DNA from: Flavobacteriales bacterium
GTDB lineage: Bacteria > Bacteroidota > Bacteroidia > Flavobacteriales > BACL11
Length of the DNA stretch: 40,316 nucleotides
Assembly: GCA_018695965.1 (NCBI GenBank)
Contig: JABHQB010000036.1
Coordinates: 1 to 40,316, forward strand
Direction of reading: 5' to 3'
Shown: positions 1 through 8,245 of the stretch, one piece after another
How the letters are laid out: the number at the start of each line of letters is the position of its first letter
Position numbering within the stretch: the first letter of the stretch is position 1
Notes under the pieces: model-generated
What the model saw: the letters and a program-made list of their open reading frames with translations, nothing else
The model's database searches: none
Told to the model about the DNA's origin: nothing
Made by a program: the position numbers and the translations under genes

Positions 1-1
1 A

Positions 2-514
2 CAATTTGCATATCAAGACAAGCCTTTTCCTATTGGCTCAGGACAAACTATTTCTCAACCATATACAGTAGCTTTTCAGACTCAGCTTTTGGAGTTAAAT
101 CCTTATGAGAAAGTATTAGAAGTAGGTACAGGTTCAGGATATCAGGCAGCAGTATTAATTGGTATGGAAGCAAATGTTTATACTATAGAAAGACAAAAAG
201 AACTTTTTCAGAAAACAAAGGAATTTTTACCAGAATTAGGGTACAACTGTAATTTCTATTATGGAGATGGTTATAAAGGGTTGGAACAATTTGCTCCATT
301 TGACAAAATAATAGTGACTTGTGGCGCTCCAGCTATTCCTGAAGATCTTATAAAACAATTAAAGATAGGAGGAAGAATGGTAGCTCCTATAGGAAAAGAT
401 AATGTACAAGTAATGAACCTTATTGAAAAAACATCAGAAACAGAAACTAAAATAACTACTCATGGGGAGTTTTCATTTGTACCCATGCTAAATGATAAAA
501 CTAATGGAAACTAA
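2..514 (+). CDS. pcm: Protein-L-isoaspartate O-methyltransferase, 5'-truncated
   Basis: Repairs damaged proteins by SAM-dependent methylation of L-isoaspartyl residues in the cytoplasm. The reading frame is open from base 2, so the N-terminus lies outside the window. The visible part starts in the substrate-binding region (GSGQTISQP), followed by the SAM-binding glycine motif VLEVGTGSGYQ, then YTIER, the GDGYKG segment and the family-typical IIVTCGAPAIPE and LKIGGRMVAPIG motifs. An ATG-like start within the visible part is not needed: base 89 is an internal TTG leucine codon. The stop overlaps the start of the following small gene, so the two are probably co-transcribed. Identification is firm; only the length is unknown. 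Confidence 0.95.
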   Translation, partial: QFAYQDKPFPIGSGQTISQPYTVAFQTQLLELNPYEKVLEVGTGSGYQAAVLIGMEANVYTIERQKELFQKTKEFLPELGYNCNFYYGDGYKGLEQFAPFDKIIVTCGAPAIPEDLIKQLKIGGRMVAPIGKDNVQVMNLIEKTSETETKITTHGEFSFVPMLNDKTNGN

Positions 515-713
515 AGATTCTGTAGGAAATGTATTAAATGATGGTGACACAATTATAGTTGCTAAAACCTTAAAAGTGAAAGGGATGTCGAAAACTCTAA
601 AAAGAGGAGATAAAATAAAAAATATCCGAACTATTGATGATCCTAATAATATTGAGTGTAGAGTTGGAAAATCTCAAATTGTACTAAAAACCTGCTTTGT
701 AAAGAAGTCTTAA
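492..713 (+). CDS. Small PhnA/YjdM-domain protein without zinc ribbon
   Basis: A 73-residue protein that is essentially one PhnA C-terminal domain: the order KDSVGNVLNDGD, an IIVAKTLKVKG strand and a KRGDKIKNIR strand is characteristic of that beta-rich SH3-like fold. The longer YjdM/PhnA proteins carry an N-terminal zinc ribbon, which is absent here. Despite the historic name, the family has no demonstrated role in phosphonate breakdown. An ATG at 504 (protein beginning METKDS) fits homologues better than the one at 492; both lie inside the end of pcm, so translation is probably coupled to it. The function is unknown. Confidence 0.8.
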   Translation: MIKLMETKDSVGNVLNDGDTIIVAKTLKVKGMSKTLKRGDKIKNIRTIDDPNNIECRVGKSQIVLKTCFVKKS

Positions 714-744
714 TTTTTTAATAATCTGTATTAATATATTTTTC

Positions 745-776
745 TTGTTTAGATTTAAAATAATTTAGTATATTTG
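745..776 (+). promoter_or_regulatory. Bacteroidota promoter (TTG-N21-TAnnTTTG)
   Basis: TTG at 745-747 is followed 21 bases later by TATATTTG at 769-776. This matches the Flavobacterium consensus TTG-N17-23-TAnnTTTG. It lies about 30 bases upstream of the beta-barrel ATG at 806. Confidence 0.7.
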
Positions 777-805
777 GATTCTAACTAATTAAAAACTAAA
801 AAATT

Positions 806-1471
806 ATGAAAAAATTATTTACAATTTTAACTTTAGTTGTTTTAACTGCAACAATTTCGTTTGCACAAACTTTTGGGGTAAAAGCAGGTCTTAATATGGC
901 TAATATCACTAATGGATCAGATATACAAGAGATGTATGAAGCGGTTGGAGCGAAAAATAATATGATGCTTGGAATTTCTGTTGGAGCAACAGGATCATTT
1001 GAGTTATCTGATTTAATGAGTTTAAGTGCTGAATTAAATTTTACTCAAAAAGGAACAAATACATCATTTGAAGGTATGGATGATGATTTTGTAACAAAAA
1101 TTAATTTTATTGATATTGCTCCATCAGCTTCATTTAAAATTTCAGAAGGCTTTTCTGCAAATGTAGGCCCCTACATTGGTTTTGCGTTATCAGGAACTCA
1201 AACAGTTCAAGAAATTGATATAACTACAGGAGAAATAACAACAGCCTCAGAAGCAATTGACTTTGAGGAAGATGAGATAGGAACGTTGGATTATGGACTG
1301 AATGTTGGTGTATCTTATGTATTAAATGAGATGATTGCAATTAATGCAGGTTATAGTTTAGGTTTAGCTGATTTAAATGCGGAAGCCGCAGAGTTTGATG
1401 ATGGGGATCATTCTCAAAAAACTAATGGAATTTATTTTTCAGTAGGATATCTTTTTGGAGGCGGATATTAA
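806..1471 (+). CDS. Outer-membrane beta-barrel (porin-family) protein
   Basis: A 221-residue protein with a cleavable Sec signal (MKKLFTILTLVVLTATISFA, cut before Q) followed by FGVKAGLNMANI, the usual opening of the Bacteroidota outer-membrane beta-barrel family (PF13568-type). Alternating hydrophobic strands separated by acidic loops run to the C-terminus, which ends in a strand rich in Gly and aromatics (IYFSVGYLFGGGY). This suggests an eight-stranded barrel in the outer membrane. Many Asp and Glu in the loops (EAIDFEEDE, EFDDGDH) could bind cations, but no substrate can be inferred. It has its own promoter and terminator, so it is probably monocistronic. Confidence 0.85.
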   Translation: MKKLFTILTLVVLTATISFAQTFGVKAGLNMANITNGSDIQEMYEAVGAKNNMMLGISVGATGSFELSDLMSLSAELNFTQKGTNTSFEGMDDDFVTKINFIDIAPSASFKISEGFSANVGPYIGFALSGTQTVQEIDITTGEITTASEAIDFEEDEIGTLDYGLNVGVSYVLNEMIAINAGYSLGLADLNAEAAEFDDGDHSQKTNGIYFSVGYLFGGGY

Positions 1472-1496
1472 TTAATTTAATATAATTAGATTTAAT

Positions 1497-1526
1497 AAAA
1501 AAGGAACCATATGGTTCCTTTTTTTA
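1497..1526. terminator. Bidirectional rho-independent terminator
   Basis: Bases 1501-1520 form a perfect 20-base palindrome (stem GGAACC, loop ATAT), flanked by A-runs on the left and T-runs on the right. It therefore works as a hairpin plus U-tract in both directions. It sits between the convergent barrel gene and aminotransferase gene. Confidence 0.88.
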
Positions 1527-2705
1527 TGCTTCTAGTATTTCTTTTATTATCTCACATCCTTTAATAATTTCTTCTTCCGATATTGTTAATGGTGGAGTAA
1601 TACGAATTGCAGTTTTAGTAAATAAGAAGTAGAATAATATTAAACCATTTTCTAAAGATTGTTCTACTACTTTTTTAGCTAATTCTTCATTTCTAAATTC
1701 TAAAGATAGCATCAATCCATTTCCTTTAATCTCCTTAATTTTTGGGTGAGATAAATATGTTCGAAATAGTTGTTCTTTTTTATCTACTTCCTTCATAATA
1801 TCAGAATTAAGTAAATATTCTAAGCAAGCCAAACTAGCAGCACAATTTACAGGATGTCCTCCAAAGGTAGTTATGTGCCCTAATTTTGGTTCAAAGGTTA
1901 ACAGATTCATCAATTCCCAAGAGGAAATAAAAGCTCCAATTGGCATTCCTGCTCCCATTCCTTTTGCTATGCAAAGTATATCAGGTATTATATCATACTT
2001 TTCAAATCCAAAAAGAGTTCCTAAACGGCCGTAACAAGTTTGTATTTCATCAAATATTAGGAGAGTTCCTGTTTCATTACATCTTTCTCTTACTTTCTTT
2101 AAGAAATCATTTGTAATTGTGATGAAACCTGTTCCTCCCTGAATGAGTTCTATTACAACTGCAGCAGTTTTTTTAGTAATTCTATCTAAGGAATTTTCAT
2201 CATTAAATATAATCTGATTACAATGGGGTAGAAGAGGTCTGTATTTTGCTTTATGATCTTCATTTCCCATAATAGAAAGAGCTCCTTGTGTAGAACCATG
2301 GTAAGAATCTTTACAAGAAATAATTTCAGCTCTGCCAGTTGCTCTTTTAGCAAGTTTCATAGCTCCTTCAATTGCTTCTGTTCCTGAATTTACAAAATAA
2401 GTTGTACTTAAACTTTCAGGAAGATTATCTGCAAGTAGTTGTGCTAATTTATATTGTGGAGATTGAACATACTCGCCATACACCATTACATGCGTATATT
2501 TTTCTAATTGCTCTTTTACATCATTTGTTATAATAGGGTTGGAGTGACCTATCGTATTTGCAGAAACTCCAGCTACAAAATCCAGATAAGATTTTCCATT
2601 AACATCATAAATATAACTTCCTTTTGCAGATTCTATTTCCAAACAAGAGGGGAAGGGAAAGGTTTGTGCTTGGTGAAGTTTAAAGATGTCTTTTGCAGAA
2701 GACAT
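1524..2705 (-). CDS. PLP-dependent aminotransferase, class III
   Basis: A 393-residue class III (ornithine/acetylornithine/GABA-type) aminotransferase of fold type I. Diagnostic features are NSGTEAIEGAMKLAKR near 106-121, YHGSTQGALS near 135-144, FDEIQTCYGR near 218-227 with Asp219 and Gln222 contacting PLP, and IAKGMGAGMPIGAF with the Schiff-base Lys248, then TFGGHPVNCAA. Length is normal for the class. The substrate cannot be told from sequence; Bacteroidota genomes carry several such enzymes annotated broadly. Its ATG overlaps the transketolase C-subunit stop (TAATG), so it is the third gene of a (-) operon with both transketolase halves. Confidence 0.9.
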   Translation of the reverse strand: MSSAKDIFKLHQAQTFPFPSCLEIESAKGSYIYDVNGKSYLDFVAGVSANTIGHSNPIITNDVKEQLEKYTHVMVYGEYVQSPQYKLAQLLADNLPESLSTTYFVNSGTEAIEGAMKLAKRATGRAEIISCKDSYHGSTQGALSIMGNEDHKAKYRPLLPHCNQIIFNDENSLDRITKKTAAVVIELIQGGTGFITITNDFLKKVRERCNETGTLLIFDEIQTCYGRLGTLFGFEKYDIIPDILCIAKGMGAGMPIGAFISSWELMNLLTFEPKLGHITTFGGHPVNCAASLACLEYLLNSDIMKEVDKKEQLFRTYLSHPKIKEIKGNGLMLSLEFRNEELAKKVVEQSLENGLILFYFLFTKTAIRITPPLTISEEEIIKGCEIIKEILEA

Positions 2706-3640
2706 TATTTTCTATTTATTACTTTTTTAGCAGATGTAATAATCTCTTTTGATGTAAGTCCGTATTTTTCCATTAATTTCATTGGAGGTCCACTTTCCCC
2801 AAAACTATCGTTCATTGCAACCATTTCTAATGGAGTTGGTAATTCTCTACTTAATAATTGAGCAATACTATCTCCTAATCCACCATTCATTTGGTGTTCT
2901 TCAGCAGTAACTACACATTTAGTTTTTTGTACCGATTTTAAGATTGCTTCTTTATCTAAAGGTTTTATTGTGTGTATGTTTATTACTTCTGCCAATATTC
3001 CTTCTTCCTTAAGTTTTTTAGCAGCTTCTAAGGCTTGCCATACTAAATGTCCGGTAGCAAAAATACTTACATCTGTTCCTTCTTCTAAATACAAAGCTTC
3101 ACCAATCTTAAAATCTTGATTTTCTGCAGTAAAGTTAGGTACTTTAGGTCTCCCAAATCTTAAGTATACAGGTCCTACATAGTTGGCAATAGCAATTGTA
3201 GCGGCTTTTGTTTGATTAAAATCACATGGATTAATAACAACCATTCCAGGTAACATTTTCATCAGACCAATATCTTCCAAAGTTTGATGAGTTGCTCCAT
3301 CTTCTCCGAGAGTAAGTCCCGCATGAGAAGCGCAGATTTTTACATTTTTATTGGAGTAAGCCACTACTTGTCTAATTTGGTCGTATACTCTGCATGTTGA
3401 GAAATTAGCAAAAGTACCTGTAAATGGAATTTTCCCTCCTATTGTTAGTCCTGCTGCCATTCCAATCATATTAGCCTCTGCAACTCCAACTTGAAAAAAT
3501 CGATCTGGATGGTTTGCAGCAAAATCCCCCATTTTTAGAGATCCTGTTAAATCTGCACAAAGTGCAACTACATTTTCATTTGTTTTACCAATCTGTGTAA
3601 GTCCTGCTCCAAATCCTGATCTTGTGTCTTTCATTTCCAT
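2705..3640 (-). CDS. Transketolase, C-terminal subunit (split enzyme)
   Basis: A 311-residue protein equal to the Pyr plus C-terminal domains of transketolase. The thiamine-activating glutamate is Glu55 in FFQVGVAEANMIG, and GEDGATHQTLEDIG near 112-125 is the conserved central motif. With the neighbouring N subunit it should form the complete enzyme that moves two-carbon units in the non-oxidative pentose phosphate pathway. The two halves are separate genes with 19 bases between them. This split form is well known in archaea and some bacteria, including Bacteroidota, so it is not a frameshift. It is translationally coupled to the downstream aminotransferase. Confidence 0.93.
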   Translation of the reverse strand: MEMKDTRSGFGAGLTQIGKTNENVVALCADLTGSLKMGDFAANHPDRFFQVGVAEANMIGMAAGLTIGGKIPFTGTFANFSTCRVYDQIRQVVAYSNKNVKICASHAGLTLGEDGATHQTLEDIGLMKMLPGMVVINPCDFNQTKAATIAIANYVGPVYLRFGRPKVPNFTAENQDFKIGEALYLEEGTDVSIFATGHLVWQALEAAKKLKEEGILAEVINIHTIKPLDKEAILKSVQKTKCVVTAEEHQMNGGLGDSIAQLLSRELPTPLEMVAMNDSFGESGPPMKLMEKYGLTSKEIITSAKKVINRK

Positions 3641-3659
3641 AATAAATGTCTGTATTTTT

Positions 3660-4505
3660 TTAGTAATCTCCTAAAGTTTCTTCATTCTGATTTAAAGCAA
3701 TTTCTAATTGCTCGTCATTTGGAGCAGAACCATGCCATTTGTGTGTTCCCATCATGTAATCTACACCATTACCCATTTCAGTGTAAAGTAAAATCACAAT
3801 TGGTTTTTCTTTTTTAGTTTCTGCTTTTGCTGCATTTAACACATTAAGGATAGATGCTATATCATTTCCTCTTTCTTCTTCAAAAACTATCCATCCAAAT
3901 GCTTCAAATTTATCTTTTAGATCTCCCATTGAAAGTACTTCTTCTAAACTACCATCAATCTGTTTTTGATTGTAATCTACCGTAGCAATTATATTATCTA
4001 TTTTATTTCCTGAAGCATACATAATAGCCTCCCAATTCTGACCTTCTTGTAACTCTCCATCACCATGTAGTGTGTAAACAATAGAATTATCGTTATTTAG
4101 TTTCTTGGATTGGCAAGTACCCAATGCAACAGATAGTCCTTGTCCTAAACTACCGGAAGCTATACGGATTCCTTCTAGTCCCTCATGTGTTGCTGGGTGT
4201 CCTTGTAATCTAGAATTTAATTTTCGAAAAGTAGCTAATTCTGAAACAGAAAAATATCCACTTCTGGATAATACAGAATACCAAACTGGTGAGATATGTC
4301 CATTTGAGAGGAAGAATATATCTTCACCAATTCCATCCATGCTGAATTCTGTGTTATGGTTCATCACTTCAAAATAAAGTGCTATCATAAATTCTGTACA
4401 ACCTAAAGAACCTCCAGGGTGACCAGAGTTGTTTGCATGAACCATACGTACAATATCTCTTCTTACTTGAGGAATAATATTTTCTAATTTTTGAATATCT
4501 GTCAT
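3660..4505 (-). CDS. Transketolase, N-terminal (ThDP-binding) subunit
   Basis: A 281-residue protein corresponding to the PP domain of transketolase. The thiamine diphosphate motif starts with GDGELQEG (Gly148 onward) and closes at Asn179 in ATVDYNQ; the substrate-side NNSGHPGGSLG near 25-35 and GSLGQGLSVALG near 118-129 are also typical. It ends where the C-terminal subunit begins. It is the first gene of the operon; a -7 box lies 23 bases upstream of the ATG. It cannot act alone, because the catalytic glutamate is on the other subunit. Confidence 0.93.
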   Translation of the reverse strand: MTDIQKLENIIPQVRRDIVRMVHANNSGHPGGSLGCTEFMIALYFEVMNHNTEFSMDGIGEDIFFLSNGHISPVWYSVLSRSGYFSVSELATFRKLNSRLQGHPATHEGLEGIRIASGSLGQGLSVALGTCQSKKLNNDNSIVYTLHGDGELQEGQNWEAIMYASGNKIDNIIATVDYNQKQIDGSLEEVLSMGDLKDKFEAFGWIVFEEERGNDIASILNVLNAAKAETKKEKPIVILLYTEMGNGVDYMMGTHKWHGSAPNDEQLEIALNQNEETLGDY

Positions 4506-4528
4506 TTTATTGTTTTAATGTATGAGAG

Positions 4529-4536
4529 CAAATATA
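4529..4536 (-). promoter_or_regulatory. -7 element of the transketolase operon
   Basis: On the minus strand this reads TATATTTG, an exact TAnnTTTG match, 23 bases before the ATG at 4505. I see no clear TTG at the -33 distance. Confidence 0.5.
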
Positions 4537-4652
4537 GTTTATTGAAAGAGTGTTTTTATTTTTAATAGTTTGGAAACATATCTATTTTATTAACGCTTTG
4601 TTGATAATTTTTTTCTCTTTTATTATCTAATATTATATGGAATAGATTTCTG

Positions 4653-4660
4653 TATATTTG
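4653..4660 (+). promoter_or_regulatory. -7 element of ychF
   Basis: TATATTTG, an exact TAnnTTTG match, 21 bases before the ychF ATG. No -33 TTG is evident at the expected spacing. Confidence 0.5.
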
Positions 4661-4681
4661 CCGACCTAAAAAGAGAAATCT

Positions 4682-5779
4682 ATGGCATTACAATGTGGTA
4701 TTGTTGGTTTACCAAATGTTGGTAAATCTACACTGTTTAATTGTTTATCTAGAGCGAAGGCTCAATCAGCAAATTATCCTTTCTGTACTATAGAACCCAA
4801 TATTGGTATTATTAGTGTTCCTGATGTAAGAATGGACAGATTAGCAGAATTAGTGAAACCAGAAAAAGTACATCCTACCACTGTAGAAATTGTAGATATT
4901 GCAGGACTTGTAAAAGGAGCTAGCAAAGGAGAGGGATTAGGAAATAAGTTTTTATCTAATATTCGTGAAACCAATGCTATTATTCATGTCTTAAGATGTT
5001 TTGAAGATGATAATATAGTGCATGTTGATGGAAGTGTTAATCCGGTAAGAGATAAAGAAACTATTGATTTTGAATTACAACTAAAAGATCTAGAAACAAT
5101 AGAGAAGAAGAGAGAAAAACATATAAAGATTGCAAAATCTGGAAACAAAGATGCTCAGAAAATTGTATCAAGTTTAGAAAAATACATATCACATATTGAG
5201 AGTGGGAAATCGGCTCGTTCATTAGATGCAACAGATTCGGATTTAGAATCGATTCAGGATTTACATTTACTTACATCAAAACCAATTTTATATGTTTGTA
5301 ATGTAGATGAAAACACTATGAAATCTGGAAACAAACATGTAGATGCTGTTAAGGAAGTGGTGAAAGATGAAGATGCAGAAATACTGCTAATTGCAACTGC
5401 AATAGAGTCAGAAATTTCTGAACTAGATGATTTTGAAGAGCAACAAATGTTCTTAGAAGAAATGGGATTAAAAAAACCTGGAGTACACCATTTAATACAA
5501 TCAACATATAAACTTTTAAATTTACAAACTTACTTTACAGCTGGAGTAAAAGAGGTTAGAGCTTGGACGATTACAAAAGGAATGAAAGCTCCTCAGGCAG
5601 CTGGGGTTATTCATACTGATTTTGAAAAAGGTTTTATTCGTGCAGAAGTAATTTCTTACAATGATTTTTCTACATTAGAATCTGAACTTGCTTGCAAAGA
5701 ATCAGGTAAAATGAAGATTCAAGGTAAAGATTATATTGTAGAGGATGGTGATGTAATGCACTTTCTTTTTAATGTTTAA
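4682..5779 (+). CDS. ychF: Redox-regulated ATPase YchF (Obg-family P-loop NTPase)
   Basis: A 365-residue universally conserved OLA1/YchF protein, full length. The P-loop is GLPNVGKST (9-17), the switch II region is DIAGLVKGASKGEGLGN, and the base-specificity motif reads NVDE rather than NKxD. That NxxE form is the family signature linked to ATP rather than GTP binding. A coiled-coil insertion sits in the middle (LKDLETIEKKREKH) and the C-terminal TGS domain ends in the typical EDGDVMHFLFNV. It associates with ribosomes and is implicated in stress responses. It is a single gene with its own promoter. Confidence 0.96.
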   Translation: MALQCGIVGLPNVGKSTLFNCLSRAKAQSANYPFCTIEPNIGIISVPDVRMDRLAELVKPEKVHPTTVEIVDIAGLVKGASKGEGLGNKFLSNIRETNAIIHVLRCFEDDNIVHVDGSVNPVRDKETIDFELQLKDLETIEKKREKHIKIAKSGNKDAQKIVSSLEKYISHIESGKSARSLDATDSDLESIQDLHLLTSKPILYVCNVDENTMKSGNKHVDAVKEVVKDEDAEILLIATAIESEISELDDFEEQQMFLEEMGLKKPGVHHLIQSTYKLLNLQTYFTAGVKEVRAWTITKGMKAPQAAGVIHTDFEKGFIRAEVISYNDFSTLESELACKESGKMKIQGKDYIVEDGDVMHFLFNV

Positions 5780-5845
5780 TTCTCTTGGTTGAAAAGCTGT
5801 TAATAACACAATTTTAAATCTTTCAAAAAAACACTAGGAGTGTGT

Positions 5846-5853
5846 TATATTTG
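5846..5853 (+). promoter_or_regulatory. -7 element of the parE-parC operon
   Basis: TATATTTG, an exact TAnnTTTG match, 43 bases upstream of the parE ATG. No TTG is seen 17-23 bases further upstream. Confidence 0.5.
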
Positions 5854-5896
5854 CTAACTAATTTTTAAGGTAGTAGTTTATTTAATATCACTCAGA

Positions 5897-7741
5897 ATGG
5901 CAGTTCAAGAATATAATGAAGATAGCATTCGATCTTTAGATTGGAAAGAACACATCCGATTACGACCAGGTATGTATATTGGTAAAATGGGTAATGGTTC
6001 TTCACCTGATGATGGTGTATATATTTTATTAAAAGAAGTTATTGATAACTCCATTGATGAATTTGTGATGGATAATGGAAAAACTATTGAAGTTACTGTT
6101 AGAAATAATAAGGTCTCCGTTCGTGATTTCGGTAGAGGTATACCTCTTGGTAAAGTAGTAGATGTTGTCTCGAAAATTAATACAGGAGCTAAGTACGATT
6201 CCAAAGTATTCAAGAAATCAGTAGGGCTTAATGGAGTAGGATCAAAAGCTGCTAATGCTCTTTCCTCTTATTTTTGTATTCGTTCTATCAGAGATGGAAA
6301 AAGTAAGTTTGTAGAATTTGAGCAGGGAATTATTACAAATGATGAGGAAATTCAAGAAAACACATCCAGAAGAGGAACTAAAGTAACTTTTATTCCAGAT
6401 GAAGAACTTTTCGGAAAATATCGTTTTATAAATGAGTATATAGAAAAAATGATGTGGAATTATTGTTATCTAAACCCAGGACTTACAATAATTTACAATG
6501 GGGAGAAATTTTATTCAGAAAATGGGCTTTTTGATTTATTAGATCAAAATACAGAAGCAGAAATGTTATATCCGATTATTCATTTAAGAGGGGAGGATAT
6601 TGAAGTAGCAATTACGCATTGTAAAAACCAATATTCTGAGCAATATTACTCTTTTGTTAATGGACAACATACAGTTCAAGGTGGTACACATCAAATTGCA
6701 TATCGTGAGGCGATTGTAAAGACTGTCCGAGAGCATTTTGGCAAGAATTTCGATCCATCTGATGTCAGACAATCGATAAATACCGCAATTAGTATTAAGG
6801 TAATAGAACCAGTTTTTGAGTCTCAAACCAAAACAAAACTAGGATCTATAGAGATGGAGCCTGATGGAATTTCTGTTCGTGCTTTTATTAATGATTTTCT
6901 GAAAACGGAATTAGATAATTATTTGCACCGAAACACAGATGTTGCAGAAATCATTGAAAAGAAAATAAAGCAAGCGGAATACGAAAGAAAAGCAATGGCA
7001 GGCGTGAAAAAACTTGCTAAAGAAAGAGCAAAAAAAGCAAATTTGCATAATAAAAAATTAAGAGATTGTCGTGTTCATTATAACGATCATAAAAAAGAAG
7101 AAAGACACGAAACAACTATTTTTATTACAGAGGGAGATTCTGCATCAGGATCTATTACAAAAACTCGAGATATTAAAACTCAGGCTGTATTTTCATTAAG
7201 AGGTAAACCTTTAAATTCTTTCGGTCTTTCAAAGAAAATTGTTTATGAGAACGAAGAATTTAATCTGTTGCAAGCAGCATTAAATATAGAACAAGGTATA
7301 GATGAACTCAGATACAATAAAATTGTAATTGCAACAGATGCGGATGTTGATGGAATGCATATCAGGTTATTATTAATTACTTTCTTTTTACAGTTTTTTC
7401 CTGAATTAGTAAAAGAAGGTCATGTTTATGTTCTGGAAACTCCATTATTTAGAGTTCGTAATAAAAAGGAAACTCATTATTGTTATTCTGATGAGGAGAA
7501 ACAAATAGCAATGGAAAAGGTAGGTAAAAATCCTGAAATTACTAGATTTAAGGGGTTAGGTGAGATTTCTCCAAATGAGTTTAAACATTTTATAGGAAAA
7601 GACATAAGGTTGGAACCTGTAATACTTGGAAAAGAAAATAAAATACAAGAGATTCTTACTTTCTTTATGGGTAAGAACACTCCGGATAGACAAAAGTTTA
7701 TTATAGATAATTTACGAGTAGAAGAAGAAATAGAATTGTAA
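5897..7741 (+). CDS. parE: DNA topoisomerase IV subunit B
   Basis: The 614-residue ATPase subunit of a type IIA topoisomerase. The GHKL ATP site is visible as LKEVIDNSIDE (Glu47, Asn51), DFGRGIP (77-83) and GLNGVGSKAANAL from 110. The Toprim metal site is TEGDSASGS with Glu412 and DADVDG with Asp481, Asp483 and Asp485, followed by RFKGLGEI. The pairing with a ParC-type A subunit downstream, rather than with a gyrA, supports ParE over GyrB, and the length suits ParE. It acts in chromosome decatenation. The next gene starts directly after the stop codon, so an operon is clear. Confidence 0.92.
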   Translation: MAVQEYNEDSIRSLDWKEHIRLRPGMYIGKMGNGSSPDDGVYILLKEVIDNSIDEFVMDNGKTIEVTVRNNKVSVRDFGRGIPLGKVVDVVSKINTGAKYDSKVFKKSVGLNGVGSKAANALSSYFCIRSIRDGKSKFVEFEQGIITNDEEIQENTSRRGTKVTFIPDEELFGKYRFINEYIEKMMWNYCYLNPGLTIIYNGEKFYSENGLFDLLDQNTEAEMLYPIIHLRGEDIEVAITHCKNQYSEQYYSFVNGQHTVQGGTHQIAYREAIVKTVREHFGKNFDPSDVRQSINTAISIKVIEPVFESQTKTKLGSIEMEPDGISVRAFINDFLKTELDNYLHRNTDVAEIIEKKIKQAEYERKAMAGVKKLAKERAKKANLHNKKLRDCRVHYNDHKKEERHETTIFITEGDSASGSITKTRDIKTQAVFSLRGKPLNSFGLSKKIVYENEEFNLLQAALNIEQGIDELRYNKIVIATDADVDGMHIRLLLITFFLQFFPELVKEGHVYVLETPLFRVRNKKETHYCYSDEEKQIAMEKVGKNPEITRFKGLGEISPNEFKHFIGKDIRLEPVILGKENKIQEILTFFMGKNTPDRQKFIIDNLRVEEEIEL

Positions 7742-8245
7742 ATGGAGAAATTTTTAATACATAATAAAAAACAATCGATAAAACTTACTTTATTAGTTAT
7801 CGTGCTATTTTTTTCTGGTTTAATTCTTCCATTAACCTTTCATGTTTATTTTTATTATACTGACATTTACAAATTTATAATTAACAATAACTATTTGATT
7901 TATATAGCATCTTTTTTATTTTTTTATGTCATATATAATGGGATTTTCTATTATAAAATAAAATTTGATTCTTCTTCATTAAGAATAGAATCAAGAAGAA
8001 TTCTATCTATTTGGTTTGTTTCAAAGGTTTATAATATAGAAATGACAAATGATATGCTAATTGATTTTCGTTTTGTTGGAAGTTTTTTATCTATAAATGA
8101 TAAATTATTAATACAAATGAGATCAAGTAGTGGAAGGAAATCTGCAGTCAGAATACCACTAACTTTAGTAGGTAAAAAGAGAAAAAGAAAGTTAGAACAG
8201 ATATTTAATAAAATAATTCAGAATAACGGATGTCAGACGAGTTAG
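7742..8245 (+). CDS. Small two-helix membrane protein between parE and parC
   Basis: A 167-residue protein that I do not recognise. The ATG follows the parE stop with no gap, and the last 16 bases overlap parC, so the three genes are tightly coupled. Two strongly hydrophobic segments are visible near residues 14-40 and 47-70, separated by a short loop, followed by a ~95-residue soluble part with alternating hydrophobic residues and a basic end (GKKRKRKLEQIFNKI). This layout resembles small bacterial PH-like (bPH2/YdbT-type) membrane proteins, but that is only a shape comparison. Nothing shows a topoisomerase-related function. Confidence 0.75.
   Translation: MEKFLIHNKKQSIKLTLLVIVLFFSGLILPLTFHVYFYYTDIYKFIINNNYLIYIASFLFFYVIYNGIFYYKIKFDSSSLRIESRRILSIWFVSKVYNIEMTNDMLIDFRFVGSFLSINDKLLIQMRSSSGRKSAVRIPLTLVGKKRKRKLEQIFNKIIQNNGCQTS

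Noticed and set aside
4105..4377. Plus-strand 90-residue ORF
   Set aside because: It is antisense to the conserved transketolase N subunit and has no family-like features or plausible start context.
2705..4505. Transketolase in two pieces as a frameshift or pseudogene
   Set aside because: The halves are separated by a 19-base gap with own start and stop, and match the known split-enzyme boundary, with all catalytic motifs intact.
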